Assembly (NCBI GenBank): GCA_011317545.1 | Contig: WUJK01000001.1 | Span: 2,027,001-2,091,000, forward strand | Direction: 5' to 3' | Source: Coniella vitis | Taxonomy: Eukaryota > Ascomycota > Sordariomycetes > Diaporthales > Schizoparmaceae | Length of the DNA stretch: 64,000 nt | Program-made: the position numbers and the translations under genes | Part shown: in pieces, positions 10,100 through 22,082 of the stretch | Layout: every line of letters starts with the position of its first letter | Position numbering within the stretch: position 1 is the stretch's first letter | Notes under the pieces: generated by a model | Told to the model about the DNA's origin: nothing | Databases searched by the model: none | The model's input: the letters and a program-made list of their open reading frames with translations, nothing else

Positions 10100-12844
10100 A
10101 TTCCAAATTCAGACTCTTTATTACAGATGTTGGATGGAGGATCTTTAGAAATGGTACAAAGCATGAAATCACACTGGAGTTTCGCAGCTTTGAGATTACG
10201 GTAACGAAACGTGCGGGGTCTCGCGTTACTTGGAGTGTGCCAATCAGATTATTGACAGAGGCGTCACTGTCGACCCATTCTTGTGGCCATAGGCTGTCAG
10301 GTTGCCGGCCTGTTGGCATTGCGTGCAAATGTTCCCAGCACGACGATTGGCTTAAGCCAGCTGTCGGCACACGGGCTTGGAGCGGTCGCTCGCGAAGAAG
10401 CAGGAAGGACATTTAGTGCTATGAGAAGTTGTTCTCGGCGACGAAGTATGTGGATATGCAATAAGCAAGTATATGGACTCACTAAGACCTGGTGAGTATA
10501 TGGGAGGGGATGGTGCCACGGTTCCCGTGATCCTATCAACTACTGGGTATCCTGAGAGTTTCGACTGATTAGAGGAGTATTCATTGCTGATCCAACTCAG
10601 CTTCCCTCTACTTTACTCAGTCCGACTAAGTCAGTCGTCCGTTTTGCTTCTGCTTTTGCATAGTACAAGGTCAACCGGAGGAATAATTGCTTTTTAAGGC
10701 GCGCTATTCACGATAATATTGCTTTCAATATCCTACTGCCGCCGGTGACTCATTCAGCTCTTGTTAAAGAAAAGAAAAAAGGAGAAGAAGAAGAAGAACA
10801 AGAAGAAGGTCCTGAGAATCTGACAGCAGGTCAGTGACTGCATAGTGAAGAGCACTGCCGGAGCGGGGCTATGTTTATAACCTGCAGTAGAGAGGGTAAA
10901 TATGCTAAGACAAAATGGGAGAGATCGAAATGGAAGATAGATATCGCTGAGCAGAAGCCAACCGATGATGTGGCAATGGCTCTGACCCTGATCCGCCAGG
11001 CTCTACTGTGTACCATGTATACTATAAGCAAACATTTTCCGGGGCTATCGAACAGGTCACCAAACCATAGCTTTGCTGATTAACTTGATCGGCTGTCTAT
11101 TATGCACTATACTCGTGTGTTTTCACGAGTCATATCATGCTGGTCTACGAGAGCCAGATGATTTATTTATTCTAATCTTGATTTTGAGAATTCTTTCCCT
11201 TGTTTTCACAAAAAGAAAAGAAAAGAAAAGAAAAGAAAAGAAAAGAAAAGAAAAGAAAAGAAAAGAAAAGAAAAGAAAAGAAGAGAAGAGAAGAGAAGAG
11301 AAAAGAAAACCAAAATGCATTCTGCCGTTGCGATGTATTCATACAAGCAAACAGCCGAGACTGTGGGATCAGTTTCTTATAAACATTATCAAAACAACAT
11401 TTTGACCTCGACGGCATGGTGATACTGAACAAGCTACAGCTACCAGGTCCTGGTGGTCTTCTCAATGAGATATACAGATCAAGAGACTTTGATCTCAGGC
11501 AGTCTGGAACCCGGAAAGCTGAAGGAGGATATAAGCACTAATACACATGTAGGCTCGCAAAAGCTACCGGTACGGGGTTTTATGCGAGCTGCTATGGTGG
11601 TGGAACCTGCAGGTAGCCACGTTGGATTTTCTTTCTGTCTCATTATGTTGTCGGGGAGGGGCGGTATGAACCTGCGAATATATCAAAAGTGCACCGTGAA
11701 CCATTATGTATATGTGTACCGCGATGACAAACTCGGAAAATCAAGCGTCCAGTATACAAGTCAAGAGAGATAAAAATGTGGAACAGGAACGGGCGCATGG
11801 TTCAGTGGCGAAACATTCCCCGAAGCACGACCATACTCAGTAAATCTATACAGTAGCCCCGGAAGTCTCGTCTACTCAGTCAACCGGAGTGGAAAAGGCA
11901 TCTCCTTGAGGATATTTGAATTTAGTCAACCGCCAAGAGCCCGGCTCTGCCCATGCTAGAAAGCAAACCCGGCTACTGTGTGGTAGAATGTTAAGAGCAG
12001 TATCCGTTGTATTCCAGTGTCTTCTATATACTCTGGGGAGGCTCTATAAGCTAAGTACGCGTTGCGAGAAGCACCAGCTTCGAGGATTACAATATACGGA
12101 GGACTTGCTCCATGCACATGTGCCTTAAGCTACATGGTATCTTCATTATCCCGGGATGAATTAGACCAGTGCTGACCTCTGAGCCAAAATTGATCTATGC
12201 CTTGTGCAATGCCGGTGATGTGGCAGACCATAAGCATTAACTTAATCTGGCGTGGTGTTGATCCTCTCGGGGTTTCCAGTATTATCTAAACAACATAATC
12301 CACGCTTAAGACACCGGGATTTATTGAACCCGGGCGACGTATGGCTCTACAGGATTGGTAAAGTTGCATGCAAACCGCTTAATCTTGTCTGACTGCAGCG
12401 GAACTCAGTACCAGTCACAGAAAACAGGATAATCATTGGCTCCAACATCTATCACTTCTGCATGATATAGCATAGTAAGCGCAACGTCCACAGCACGAAG
12501 ACAAAAACGCCGTTCAAGGATATCACGTAACCAGCCCAATCATGACTGAGAAGCGGCGTTCCGATCTGAAGCCGCTTAGTATGCCTGTTGTTTAACATTT
12601 CAAGAAGTGAGTTATCTCCGATTGACGCGCAAGTTGAAGGTATAGGTCATTTATTTGAAGCCCTTTGGATGTAAGGATGGATTACAAACGAGGCTCGTGC
12701 CAGACTTGCTGGTGTCTTTGTATCATTGATGTAGTCCAAGATTACATTCTCGCTTGCGATATAGCCTGTTTTGGCAGCTATGAGACTAGGATGCTTGCGA
12801 CTGCGAGCCATTACTTCACGATGCCTCGCCTGCGCGCTTTTTGA
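10100..12844. other. Gene-free interval with microsatellite
   Basis: No supported gene, apart from a possible extra 5' exon of the deaminase gene near 10110-10412 on the minus strand. It holds a GAA-rich stretch at 10780-10808 and the long AAAAG array described separately. Confidence 0.45.
11209..11309. repeat. (AAAAG)n / (AAGAG)n microsatellite
   Basis: About fourteen tandem AAAAG units (11211-11280) pass into AAGAG units (11281-11300) and back to AAAAG. The repeat generates spurious lysine- or phenylalanine-rich open frames on both strands. Confidence 0.95.
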
Positions 12845-12850
12845 TATAAA
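12845..12850 (+). promoter_or_regulatory. TATA box of glyoxalase gene
   Basis: TATAAA about 156 bp upstream of the ATG at 13006, followed by a CT-rich leader. Position only; no transcript data. Confidence 0.4.
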
Positions 12851-13005
12851 AGTCTGATCTGCTCCTCGATATAACTAGACATATTCTGTTACTGCAGCTT
12901 ATCGGAAACACCAGTTCCTAGTTCCACTCAGAAACATTTACTTCCACACAACTCAATTCCTACCCAAGGCTACTCCAGTCCGCACTTTTATATACATCCA
13001 CCACA

Positions 13006-13798
13006 ATGTCTCCTCCTCGTCGCGCTCTGATTAGCATCACATCTGCTCATGCTAAGCTCTTTCAAGGCACAGAGACCACCGGTCTCTTTATCAGTGAAGC
13101 CCTGCACCCCTACAACGTGCTGACGGCCGCCGGCTTTGAGGTTGATCTCGCCTCTGAGACCGGTAGCTACACCGCCGACTGGCTCTCCCAGCAGCCCGAC
13201 TTCCTCAATGGCGCCGATCTCACCACTTGGAACGATGCAAACAGCGACTTTCGCAAGAAGCTTGACAATATGCCCAAGGCCGCGGATGTCGACGCTACCA
13301 AATACGGCGTCTTCTTTGCTTCGGCCGGTCACGCAGCTCTGATCGACTACCCTACTGCCTCGAACCTTCAGAAGATTGCCGCGCGCGTCTGGGCTAATGG
13401 TGGCATCGTGGGCTCGGTATGCCATGGACCGGCTATCTTTGCGAACCTCATCGACCCTGCCACCAATAAGCCTTTGATCGAGGGAAAGACCATCACTGGT
13501 TTCACGACTGAGGGCGAGCATAACTTGAAAGTTATGGAAGATCTCCAGAGCTGGAATTCCGAGATGGTGGAAGATCTTGCAGTAAGGCTCGGTGCAAAAT
13601 GTATGTGCTCTTTTTTTTCTTTTCTTTTTAATCTAGTTGTTTTGTGCTTATACTAATATTCATGGTTTCTTAGACGAACGAGCGGCAGGCCCCTGGGACG
13701 ATTTCCATATCGTCGACGGTCGCCTTATTACTGGCCAAAATCCTGCCAGTGCAGCTTCCACCGCAAAGGCTATCGTTGAGGCTTTTGACCAGCTGTAG
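13006..13798 (+). CDS. DJ-1/PfpI Hsp31-type glyoxalase
   Basis: Exons 13006-13600 and 13674-13798 flank a 73-nt intron (GTATGT...TAG), giving 239 residues, close to yeast Hsp31 (237). The nucleophile-elbow motif GSVCHGPA places the catalytic Cys139-His140 pair. Glu31 in GLFISEALHP matches the conserved acidic residue next to the cysteine in this family. The later TGFTTEGE stretch is also typical of Hsp31-like proteins. Family members convert methylglyoxal to lactate without glutathione (glyoxalase III) and act as stress chaperones in the cytosol. The C-terminal exon (PWDDFHIVDGRLITGQNPAS) completes the fold, which confirms the splice. No neighbour suggests a pathway. Confidence 0.92.
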
Positions 13799-14230
13799 AA
13801 TCTGGGCGGGACACGTTCACACACCTGCTGTTCGAACCAAGGTCTATTACTCCTAGTTAGCTAGATTCTTTTCGTCTGAGCAATAAACCACCTACACATT
13901 GTAGCCATTGCCAGAACGTGCTATTCGAATATGCCGTTGTGTCCTTCTGATTGAGCTGTAGCCGAACTGCCGCATTGTATGGTTCCAACAATATTTTGTC
14001 TTTGTCAAACAAAGTCAACACGTGTAACATGTAAATCTACTGAAACGGGTAGAGTGTCCAATAGGGAGAATGGTTGGCGGCAAGACAATAGTCCTTGCAA
14101 TAAGACAGTCAAAACCTTCTTATCTGACGGATAGATTGTTTAATCGCGATTGTGTGTGAAGAAGAAAACCAATCTGGTATAAATGTATGTTAAGATAGTT
14201 GGCCATCCAAAATTGAAAAAGAACGGTAAC

Positions 14231-14235
14231 TATAG
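14231..14235. repeat. Target-site duplication, left copy
   Basis: TATAG directly before the 5' LTR; the same five bases follow the 3' LTR at 21796-21800. Confidence 0.85.
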
Positions 14236-14697
14236 TGTTATGACCCACGATCATGCAGGTCACAGGAACAGGCCAGCGCAACTATATGCCAGTAAATCGG
14301 AACCTCAACGGACCGATGAGGATCTCTTATGTAAGGACCTATGGATGGTATAACCAGGGTTAGGGTCCTAATGGTCGTATAGTCGATAGAGTCGCTCGTC
14401 GACCCAGTCGACCTATATACTACGAGTCGACGAAGTCGTCTATCGACTAGATCGACTTATATTATAACGGAAGGATATAAGGATAGGAGTTTACGGCTTA
14501 ATATTAGATAGTTTCCTTATAGTCTTTAGTTATAAATCTAAGTATTATTTTATATAATAAGGTAATCCCTCTTAATTACTTATAATACTTAATATTGCTC
14601 GATAATATACGAAGACTTAAAGGTAATACTTCCCTACCTACTAATATATAACTTATAGGTACTTCTAGAATCCGGGATTTAGGTAAGAATTATTATA
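14236..14697 (+). repeat. 5' LTR (462 bp)
   Basis: Starts TGTTATGAC and ends ATTATA (a mutated CA end). It aligns without gaps to the 3' LTR at 21334-21795. Its outer ~150 bp (to about 14385) keep CpA and TpG; the rest is RIP-converted. It contains a GTCGA-rich imperfect inverted repeat (14382-14403 with 14426-14447). Confidence 0.95.
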
Positions 14698-17600
14698 TTT
14701 TTATAACTCTTATTTAGGACGGTCTACGTATACCTCTTAAATAATATTAAGTATAGTATTTAACTATAATACTAATAGTTCTAGCCCCCTTAACGGTTAA
14801 CTAGACCTAGAATACTAATTAGTAACTCTTAACTACTATTAATATACTTACTATATATATCGTAGAACTCGAAGCTCGAGGAAATACTAGCGGAACTCCT
14901 AATAAGCCTTTTAAGATAGAGTAGCCTAAGGTTTATTACGGATAAAAAGACGATATTTAACCTTTTATTATAGCCCTTAAAGCTTACTTCTAGTACTACT
15001 AATAGTAATTCTCTATTAAAGCTAAGAAAGTGGAATTTATAGCTAGTAGGCTTAAAGGCGATATATTTATATAGTTTAAACCTATCCTACGGAACTTCCT
15101 GGAATTCGATACGGAAGAAACTAGAGAAGACGAGATTAACGAACTCTTTATATTATTCGAAACCTTCGCCTAGATACTTAAGGAAACCTTTAGAAACCCT
15201 AACGAAAAGTATAATATAAAACGTAAGATCTCCTAACTTAAGTAAACTAAATTAGTATCGTATTATATAGTATTCTTTAGATAAATTATATTATATCTCT
15301 ATTAGGATAATAAACCCCTTATAATAGCCTATTATAATAGATTTAAAGAATCTATTAAAGACGAACTATATAAAATACCCCGATTAGAGATATTCGTAGA
15401 ATTCGCGGTAATAATAATAGCTATCGACGACCGTAATTAGGAAAGGAACTAGGAATAATAAGGAAGGTAAAGACCTATTATTAACTTTATACCCCGGGCT
15501 AATACCGGAAAACGATACTAATAGCTACTTTAACGCTTTATACCCCGATAGAATAACTACCGCGGAATAGCAACTAGTAATATAATATACTTAGGCCTTA
15601 TAGAGCTTAATATAGCTTAATATAAACCTATAGGTAAGGAATACTTTAACTATAATAGGATAGGCTACTTTATATAAGAGTACTAATAACCTAAGAAACC
15701 TAGAGAATTTAAGAAAATCCCCGAAGGACGATAAGCTAATATTATAATATATAAGACTACGGACTCTACTCCTAGCTAAAACTAGCTTTTAAAGTAAATA
15801 TCGGATAACTCCGATTATAAACTCCTTAACTAGACCTTCTATTATAAGGATAATTATATAATATACCTTTCGGTAAAATAAGGCTTAGGATAATTCCCTT
15901 AGAAATCTTATAAAAAACGATAAATTATAGTTACCTAAAGGATACCCCTCCCTACGGATAACGGTTTATTCGAAAGATTAATAATAAAGTAGTAAATATA
16001 GCTTATTAGGGAATACCCCTACTAGCGTAATATAAAAGGGTATAAGCTATCTAACGAAACGAAAATTATATAAAGTAATATTACGGAAATTATAGAATAA
16101 TAGGAAATACTTAATATTAGTTAGGATATTAATATCTAAACTATTAATAAAGAAACAAGCTTAGAATTAGAAAGCTTTATAAACGAAGATATTAATAAAG
16201 GAGATATATATTACTTTATCTATAGTATTATACTTAGAGAACTATTCCGAATAATAACCTATTAAAACGAAACCTCCCTTATATAGGAAGACGCGCGAAT
16301 TAATTATCTCTACGAAAAATACTATTAGATTATATAGTTTACCTATATTATATATAATTATAGATAATATTTTAAATATAAGGTAACTAATAAATAGTTC
16401 CCTATATATAAGATAGGGTATAATATTATCGCTTATAACGACGATAATAGCGATTATTATAAAGTATTTAGAATAAGGGGAAACTATATTAGTATTAGCC
16501 TTATATATAATACCCTCTACGAATATACTATACGATAAGTAAAATAGTATTAGTATATAATACCTTAATACGCACTTTATACGTAAGAAAAAGCGCTCGA
16601 TTAGTATAGAATATATAAATAAAAATAAAGGGAAAAGCTTATAAAGCCCGTATATATAGAACCTATATATTATAGTTTCTATAAGCGCGCCGATTATATA
16701 GAATACCTAGCAGATAAAGTATATACCTATTATAACCTTAAGGATAATTAGCCCGGAGTATAGACTCCCTATACGGAAGAAGAAAACTAAGCGCGCTTAT
16801 AGCGATAAGCCGTAATATATATACGATACGGAATATAATAAGCTAAGAACTTAGTATAGATAATAGCCCTTAGAGTATAATAAGAATAGTAGAACCTAAA
16901 AGGTAAGGATCGCCTATAAGGGATAATAAGCGATTAGGATTTATAATAAAGTCCCTTTATACGATAGATAGCTTAATATACGAATATTTAAAAATTATAA
17001 TACGAATTAACGATAAATATTATATAATACTCCTAGATAGCGGAGTATAAGGAAACTTTATATCCTTAAGTATTATTAATAGAGAACGGATACTTTAGAA
17101 AAAGAAGATAAAACCCTATAAACTTAGTATTATAAAAGGTATAGAAGTTATTTATAGCTAAGGTATTATCGATATAAAATCTAATTAATTACTAATTATA
17201 ATCTATAAACGTATAATATTAATAAACTTCGATATTACGGATACTATATAATATAAGCTAATTTTAGATATATTATAGTTAAGAAAGGAAAATCTTCGAA
17301 TCGATTAGATTAATAGCTATATTTTATAGGATAAAGCGGATACCTAAGAAGCGGTTATAATTAAGGGCGTAGGATCGGATTTAATTAGTAAGCGGTACCT
17401 AGATAATAAGGGCTTAAACGAATTTATATATACCTCTAAATCGAAAAGAGCTAAAACGATAGCTACCCTAAGATACGATAAACCTTAATAGCTTATAGAG
17501 AAGGATCTAGCGATAATTAATATCTAATAGAAGAAGGGATATAGTAGATTAGGATATAATATAATAAGATTCTATAGATAATAGGATATATTATCGCGGT

Positions 17601-20498
17601 AAGTTTAAGAAGGAACTAAGTATATATAACGATATCTCTTTATAATAGTAACTATATAAGACGAAGATATATTTAGAAACCTCTCCGGTATACTAGAAGA
17701 GTATCGGAAGTTTATAAAACTATTTTAAGGAAAATTTAATAACGGCCTATTAGAGTATAGCCTATATAATTATAAGATCCTATTTAAAGAAGGAGAATAA
17801 TTAAAGTTCTTTCCTATCTATAGATTAGATAAGGATAAACTTAAAGTATTTAGAGAATATATCGACGAAAACCTTAAGAAAGGCTATATTAGACCCTTAT
17901 ATTTACTAATAGGATATTTAATCCTATTTATACTAAAGAAGAACGGTAAACTATAACTATATATTAATTATCGGTAATTTAACGATATTATAATTAAGAA
18001 TCGGTACCCCTTACCTCTCTTTAAAGAACTTAGAGATAGATTTAGAGGAGCTTAATAATTTATAGCCTTTAACCTTAAAGAAGGATATATATATATTCGT
18101 ATTAAACCCGGAGAAGAATATAAAATAGCGTTTAGAATACGTTACGGATATTTCGAATATCTTATTATATTATTCGGACTTACTAATACCCCTATATTAT
18201 TCTAAGAAATAATAAACTTTATCTTATACGAATACCTTAACTATTTTATAATCGCTTACCTAAACGATATCCTTATTTACTTAAAGATATTCGAAGAATA
18301 CTAGAAGTATATTATAATAATCCTATAAATTCTCTAAGATAATAAGATTTTAGTAAAACCTATTAAATATAATTAGAATACTTAAGAAGTTAACTACCTC
18401 GGATATATTATTATACTAAGGTATATACGAATATAGAAAGATAAAGTATAGGTAGTTAGAGATTAGCTTATACCTTAAAACGTTAAGGATATTAAAGCCT
18501 TCTTAAGCTATACTAACTTCTACCGATAATTTATTAAGAACTATAATAGTATTATAGTACTACTTATAGAACTTACGAAAAAGGATATTACCTTTAATTA
18601 GAACGAATAGGTATAAAAGGCCTTTAATATAATTAAGGATATAATTATATTAGAATTAATTCTAATCGAAGTAGATTAAGATAAAGTTTTCGAGATCGAG
18701 ATAGATATATTAGATTATATACTCGGTAGATAACTCGGATAATAAGATAATAAAGGACGACTACGGATAATTAGTAATTTTAATAAGAAATTAAATAGAT
18801 TAGAACTTAACTACGGAATACCCGATTAAGAACTTATAGTAATAGTAAAAGCCTTTAGGGAATAGTAATACTACCTTATTAGCGTAAAATAATAAATTCT
18901 TATATATACGGATTATAAGAATCTTTAGGTATTTACCTTAATAAAGCAGCTTAATAAACGATAAGTTAAATAGTACGAATTTCTATTAGAATTCGATTTT
19001 AAAATTATCTACTGTAAAGGTAAAGAAAATAAGTAAGTAAACGCTCTTAGTAGACGGTTAAATTATAAGGATAGTAATAGTAAAGACTAAGATATTATAA
19101 TAATCTTTAAGGAAGATTCGGAAGGTAACCTTATTATATTATCTATTACTAAAGAACTTAACGTAATATTATATATCGAAGGAGAAATACCCGACCTCGA
19201 TAGTATAATAATATCGAAATAAAATAACTATATTAGAAATATCTATAGCATACTAGTATATAGATACTAAGGAATTAGAGTTACTTATAAAAGGATCTAA
19301 CGTTATTAGAACCTACCGAACCTTAAGAAACGAGTTATAGATATCGTTAATAATTACGATATATATAAAAGAAATAAGATAGAATAGTATAAACCTTACG
19401 GACTATTATAACCTTTACTAATACTTACGATTATTTAGTAATCTATTAATCTAGATTTTATTATTAAGCTACCTCTCTTATAAGAACCCTTAACTTAGGT
19501 ATAATATAATGGTATCTTAGTAGTAGTTTATAGATTAAGTAAGTATATATACTTCCTACTATATAAAGAAAGTAATATTATAGAAGACCTTGTATATATA
19601 TTCCTCCGTATTATTATCGCTAACTACGGAATACCTTAGGAAATTATATTAGATAGAGATAGAAAATTTATATTAAAATTCTAGATCTTACTTACTAAAT
19701 ACCTCGGAACGATATAATATATATTTATAGTATTTTATCCCTAGATAGACGGATAAATAGAATATACTAACTAGATTATAAAATAGTATCTATAATACTA
19801 CGTTAACTACGAATAAGATAATTAGGTCGAACTCTTACTTATAGTATAATTCGCTTATAATAGCGTAAATATAATAAGTATAGGAAAATTACTATTCTTC
19901 CTACTCTACGGATATAACCCTACGGTATACTACGAAATACTATTAGGTAGAAATATAGATATAGTAGATTAATATACTAGGAGAATTAAGTAATTATATA
20001 AGGATACTCGACGTATACTTTAGGACGTTAGAGAATAAATAACGAAATACGCTAATTAGAAAAAGATTAAGGGATTAATCCTATAGAAGGGAGATAAAGT
20101 CTACCTTAACCGTAAAAATATTAAAACTATTAGACCTAACGATAAACTTAACTATAAAAAACTCGGACCTTATAAAATTATACAATAAATTTTATTAGTT
20201 AACTATAAATTGGAAATCCTATATATACGCTTATACCTAATCTTCTATATTTTATTCCTAAAACTAATACTAGTAGATATAGAACTCTCGTACGATATAG
20301 ATATTATCGAACTAGAATAAGTATAATACGAAGTTAAATAGATTCTCGACTTATATAAACGCGGACGCGGAAAATAATACCTTATTAAATAGAAAGATTA
20401 CGATAATTCGGAAAATACTTAGGAACTACTAAAGAATATATACCTAGACCTTATTAAAGAATACGAAAATAAAAAATTATTATAGCCTTAGATAGAGA

Positions 20499-20571
20499 AT
20501 ATACTATAAGGAATCGAACCTCGAACCTCCTAGTAAGAAACTAGGAACTCTAACTACTAAGCTATAAGACT
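20499..20571 (-). pseudogene. tRNA-like relic inside retroelement
   Basis: Read leftward, 73 nt fit a tRNA layout. The D-arm stretch is GCTTAGTAGTTAGAGT, the RIP form of a canonical GCTCAGTGG-type arm. The anticodon stem is five pairs (CCTAG/CTAGG) around a seven-base loop. A 5-nt variable region follows, then an intact B box GGTTCGATTCC. The loop would give anticodon UCU (Arg), but position 37 is T, which is unusual. The 3' acceptor strand does not pair well with the 5' strand, so this is not a functional tRNA now. It lies between the chromodomain end and the antisense frame. Confidence 0.55.
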
Positions 20572-20605
20572 ACTTATATCTCTAACTATAATCTATAATC
20601 CTAAA

Positions 20606-21333
20606 TTACGAACTAGAGGCCTTAGCACCTTATAAATTACTAATAAGAAAATTAGACGGAGATAATAGAGAAACCCCAGACTAATTAAAATCCTCTAATA
20701 TAGTAGTTATAAAACCCTTAGGTAATAGGCTTTTAGGAACGGTCGGCTTTACGGGATAATATTTAGCCTCGGCAGCTAAACGCTCCTTCTCCGCCTCCTT
20801 ACGCTCTATACGATCCAGGTCTTCTAGATTCGATAAACTACAACGGATAGCGCGCGCTATCCGTTCCCGCTATATCTTCTTTTAACGATATATCTATTTA
20901 ATTTTAGCGTCTAGGATATAACGCTCCTCCTCTAACTCTTCTATTTCGTCCTCTAATCTCTAATATTACGATAAGATAAATAGAAGATCTAAAGAATTTA
21001 TCGTCTCTAGAACGTTGTATCGCGAGCGCTTATTACGTATATACTTAGCGCAACGAGAAGAATCGCCGGGGGAAACTTAATAAGAAATTTTGCCCTTAGA
21101 ATCGTAATAGGAATAGGGATATATCTCGAAGGCGTTCGAAAGAATAATTAAGTATAAAGATAACTTCTATTTAGTAGAGTTAAACCTTAGATTTATCGAA
21201 CGAGGCTTTATAATACGCGAAGACGACGATATAACGAATTAGGGAAGTATAATCCGAAGTAAGAATATTAGGCAGGATTACTTACGGAAATACTATAGGT
21301 CTTTAGGGATAAAGACCGATAGAAGGGAGATAA
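20606..21333 (-). pseudogene. Antisense coiled-coil ORF relic in chromovirus
   Basis: One minus-strand frame of about 240 codons runs from the edge of the 3' LTR to 20606. It makes coherent protein broken only by about twelve TAA/TAG codons, as expected from RIP of CAA, CAG, CGA or TGG codons. Readable blocks in order are a start-proximal hydrophobic stretch, RIIKPRSINLRFNSTKQKL, NAFEIYPYSYYDSKGKISY, then SPGDSSRCAKYIRNKRSRYN near 21005-21090. There, codons for Y in place of C suggest an original CxxC-x7-C cluster. A strongly charged coiled coil follows (LEDEIEELEEERYILDAKIK, 20900-20960; LEDLDRIERKEAEKERLAAE, 20770-20835). Its role is unknown; it may be a DNA- or RNA-binding accessory protein of the element or a captured gene. 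Confidence 0.7.
21321..21330 (+). other. Polypurine tract
   Basis: AGAAGGGAGA lies three bases before the 3' LTR, where plus-strand DNA synthesis of LTR elements is primed. It fixes the element's orientation as +. Confidence 0.7.
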
Positions 21334-21795
21334 TATTATAACTTACGATTATATAGGTTATAGGAATAGGCTAGCGTAACTATATACTAGTAAATCGGAA
21401 CCTTAACGGACTAATAAGGATCTCTTATATAAGGACCTATAGATAGTATAACTAGGGTTAGGGTCCTAATAGTTATATAGTCGATAGAGTCGCTCGTCGA
21501 CCTAGTCGACCTATATACTACGAGTCGACGAAGTCGTCTATCGATTAGATCGACTTATATTATAACGGAAGGATATAAGGATAGAAGTTTACAGCTTAAT
21601 ATTAGATAGTTTCCTTATAGTCTTTAGTTATAAATCTAAGTATTATTTTATATAATAGGGTAATCCCTCTTAATTACTTGTGATACTTGATATTGCTCGA
21701 TAACGTACGAAGACTTAAAGGTAATACTTCCCCACCTGCTAATATACAACTTATAGGTACTTCCAGAATCCGGGATTCAGGCAAGGATCATTATA
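21334..21795 (+). repeat. 3' LTR (462 bp)
   Basis: Same length as the 5' LTR. Here the inner, left part is RIP-converted, whereas the outer ~120 bp (from about 21680) keep TpG and CpA. The start TATTATAAC is the RIP-altered form of the TGTTATGAC seen in the other copy. Confidence 0.95.
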
Positions 21796-21800
21796 TATAG
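21796..21800. repeat. Target-site duplication, right copy
   Basis: TATAG directly after the 3' LTR, matching 14231-14235. It shows a single, complete integrase-type insertion. Confidence 0.85.
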
Positions 21801-22082
21801 TATATGATTAAGTGGTATAATATTTACTTTAGTAATATTGATTAGCTGGTAATATTGCATGCGAGATCGATTTCAGTTCGATAGTAATAGTAGCGGTAAC
21901 TCCAATATAGAAGGGTTTTATATAGAATGCTATGTATTCGTTACCAAGGCATTATGCATACAACAATTCTAGTCTTAAACGTTAAGCACGTAGTAGAATA
22001 TACGACCAAGTATGTGGTAGTCAGCTAGTTTTAGAAGGGGCCTGGCTACTCGTTAGTTTGGAGAATTGCGCAAGGGCTTTCT
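21801..22082. other. Flank of the retroelement
   Basis: Short interval with normal CpA content and no gene seen. Confidence 0.5.

Larger units (their letters stand above)
14236..21795 (+). mobile_element. Complete RIP-degraded Ty3/gypsy chromovirus
   Basis: 7560 bp with two 462-bp LTRs flanked by TATAG duplications. On the + strand, through many TAA/TAG stops, I read a CCHC-like knuckle (near 15640-15690) and RT with YLNDILIY at 18257-18280, where Ty3 elements have YLDDILIY. An RNase H stretch lies near 18690-18730. Integrase follows, with LDFIIKLPLS near 19450 and GIPxEIILDRDRKF near 19630. A chromodomain (EVxxILDSYKRGRGK...YLIKxKDYDNSENT) lies near 20330-20430. Order RT-RH-INT-chromodomain defines a chromovirus. 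CpA and TpG are almost absent while CpG is common, the mark of RIP. No open frame of 60 codons survives. 3' of the chromodomain lie a tRNA-like relic and an antisense frame. The element cannot encode working proteins now. Confidence 0.97.

Noticed and set aside
11073..11465. Several frames over the AAAAG repeat
   Set aside because: Open only because the repeat lacks stops; they encode Lys/Arg/Glu or Phe/Leu/Ser runs.
12988..13521. 177-codon open frame antisense to the DJ-1 gene
   Set aside because: Mirror of a GC-rich coding exon; no domain, while the sense strand encodes a complete, correctly spliced Hsp31-type protein.
14355..14370. TTAGGG-like sequence in the LTR, suggesting a telomere
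   Set aside because: Less than two units, present in both LTRs, inside the element; not a telomeric array.
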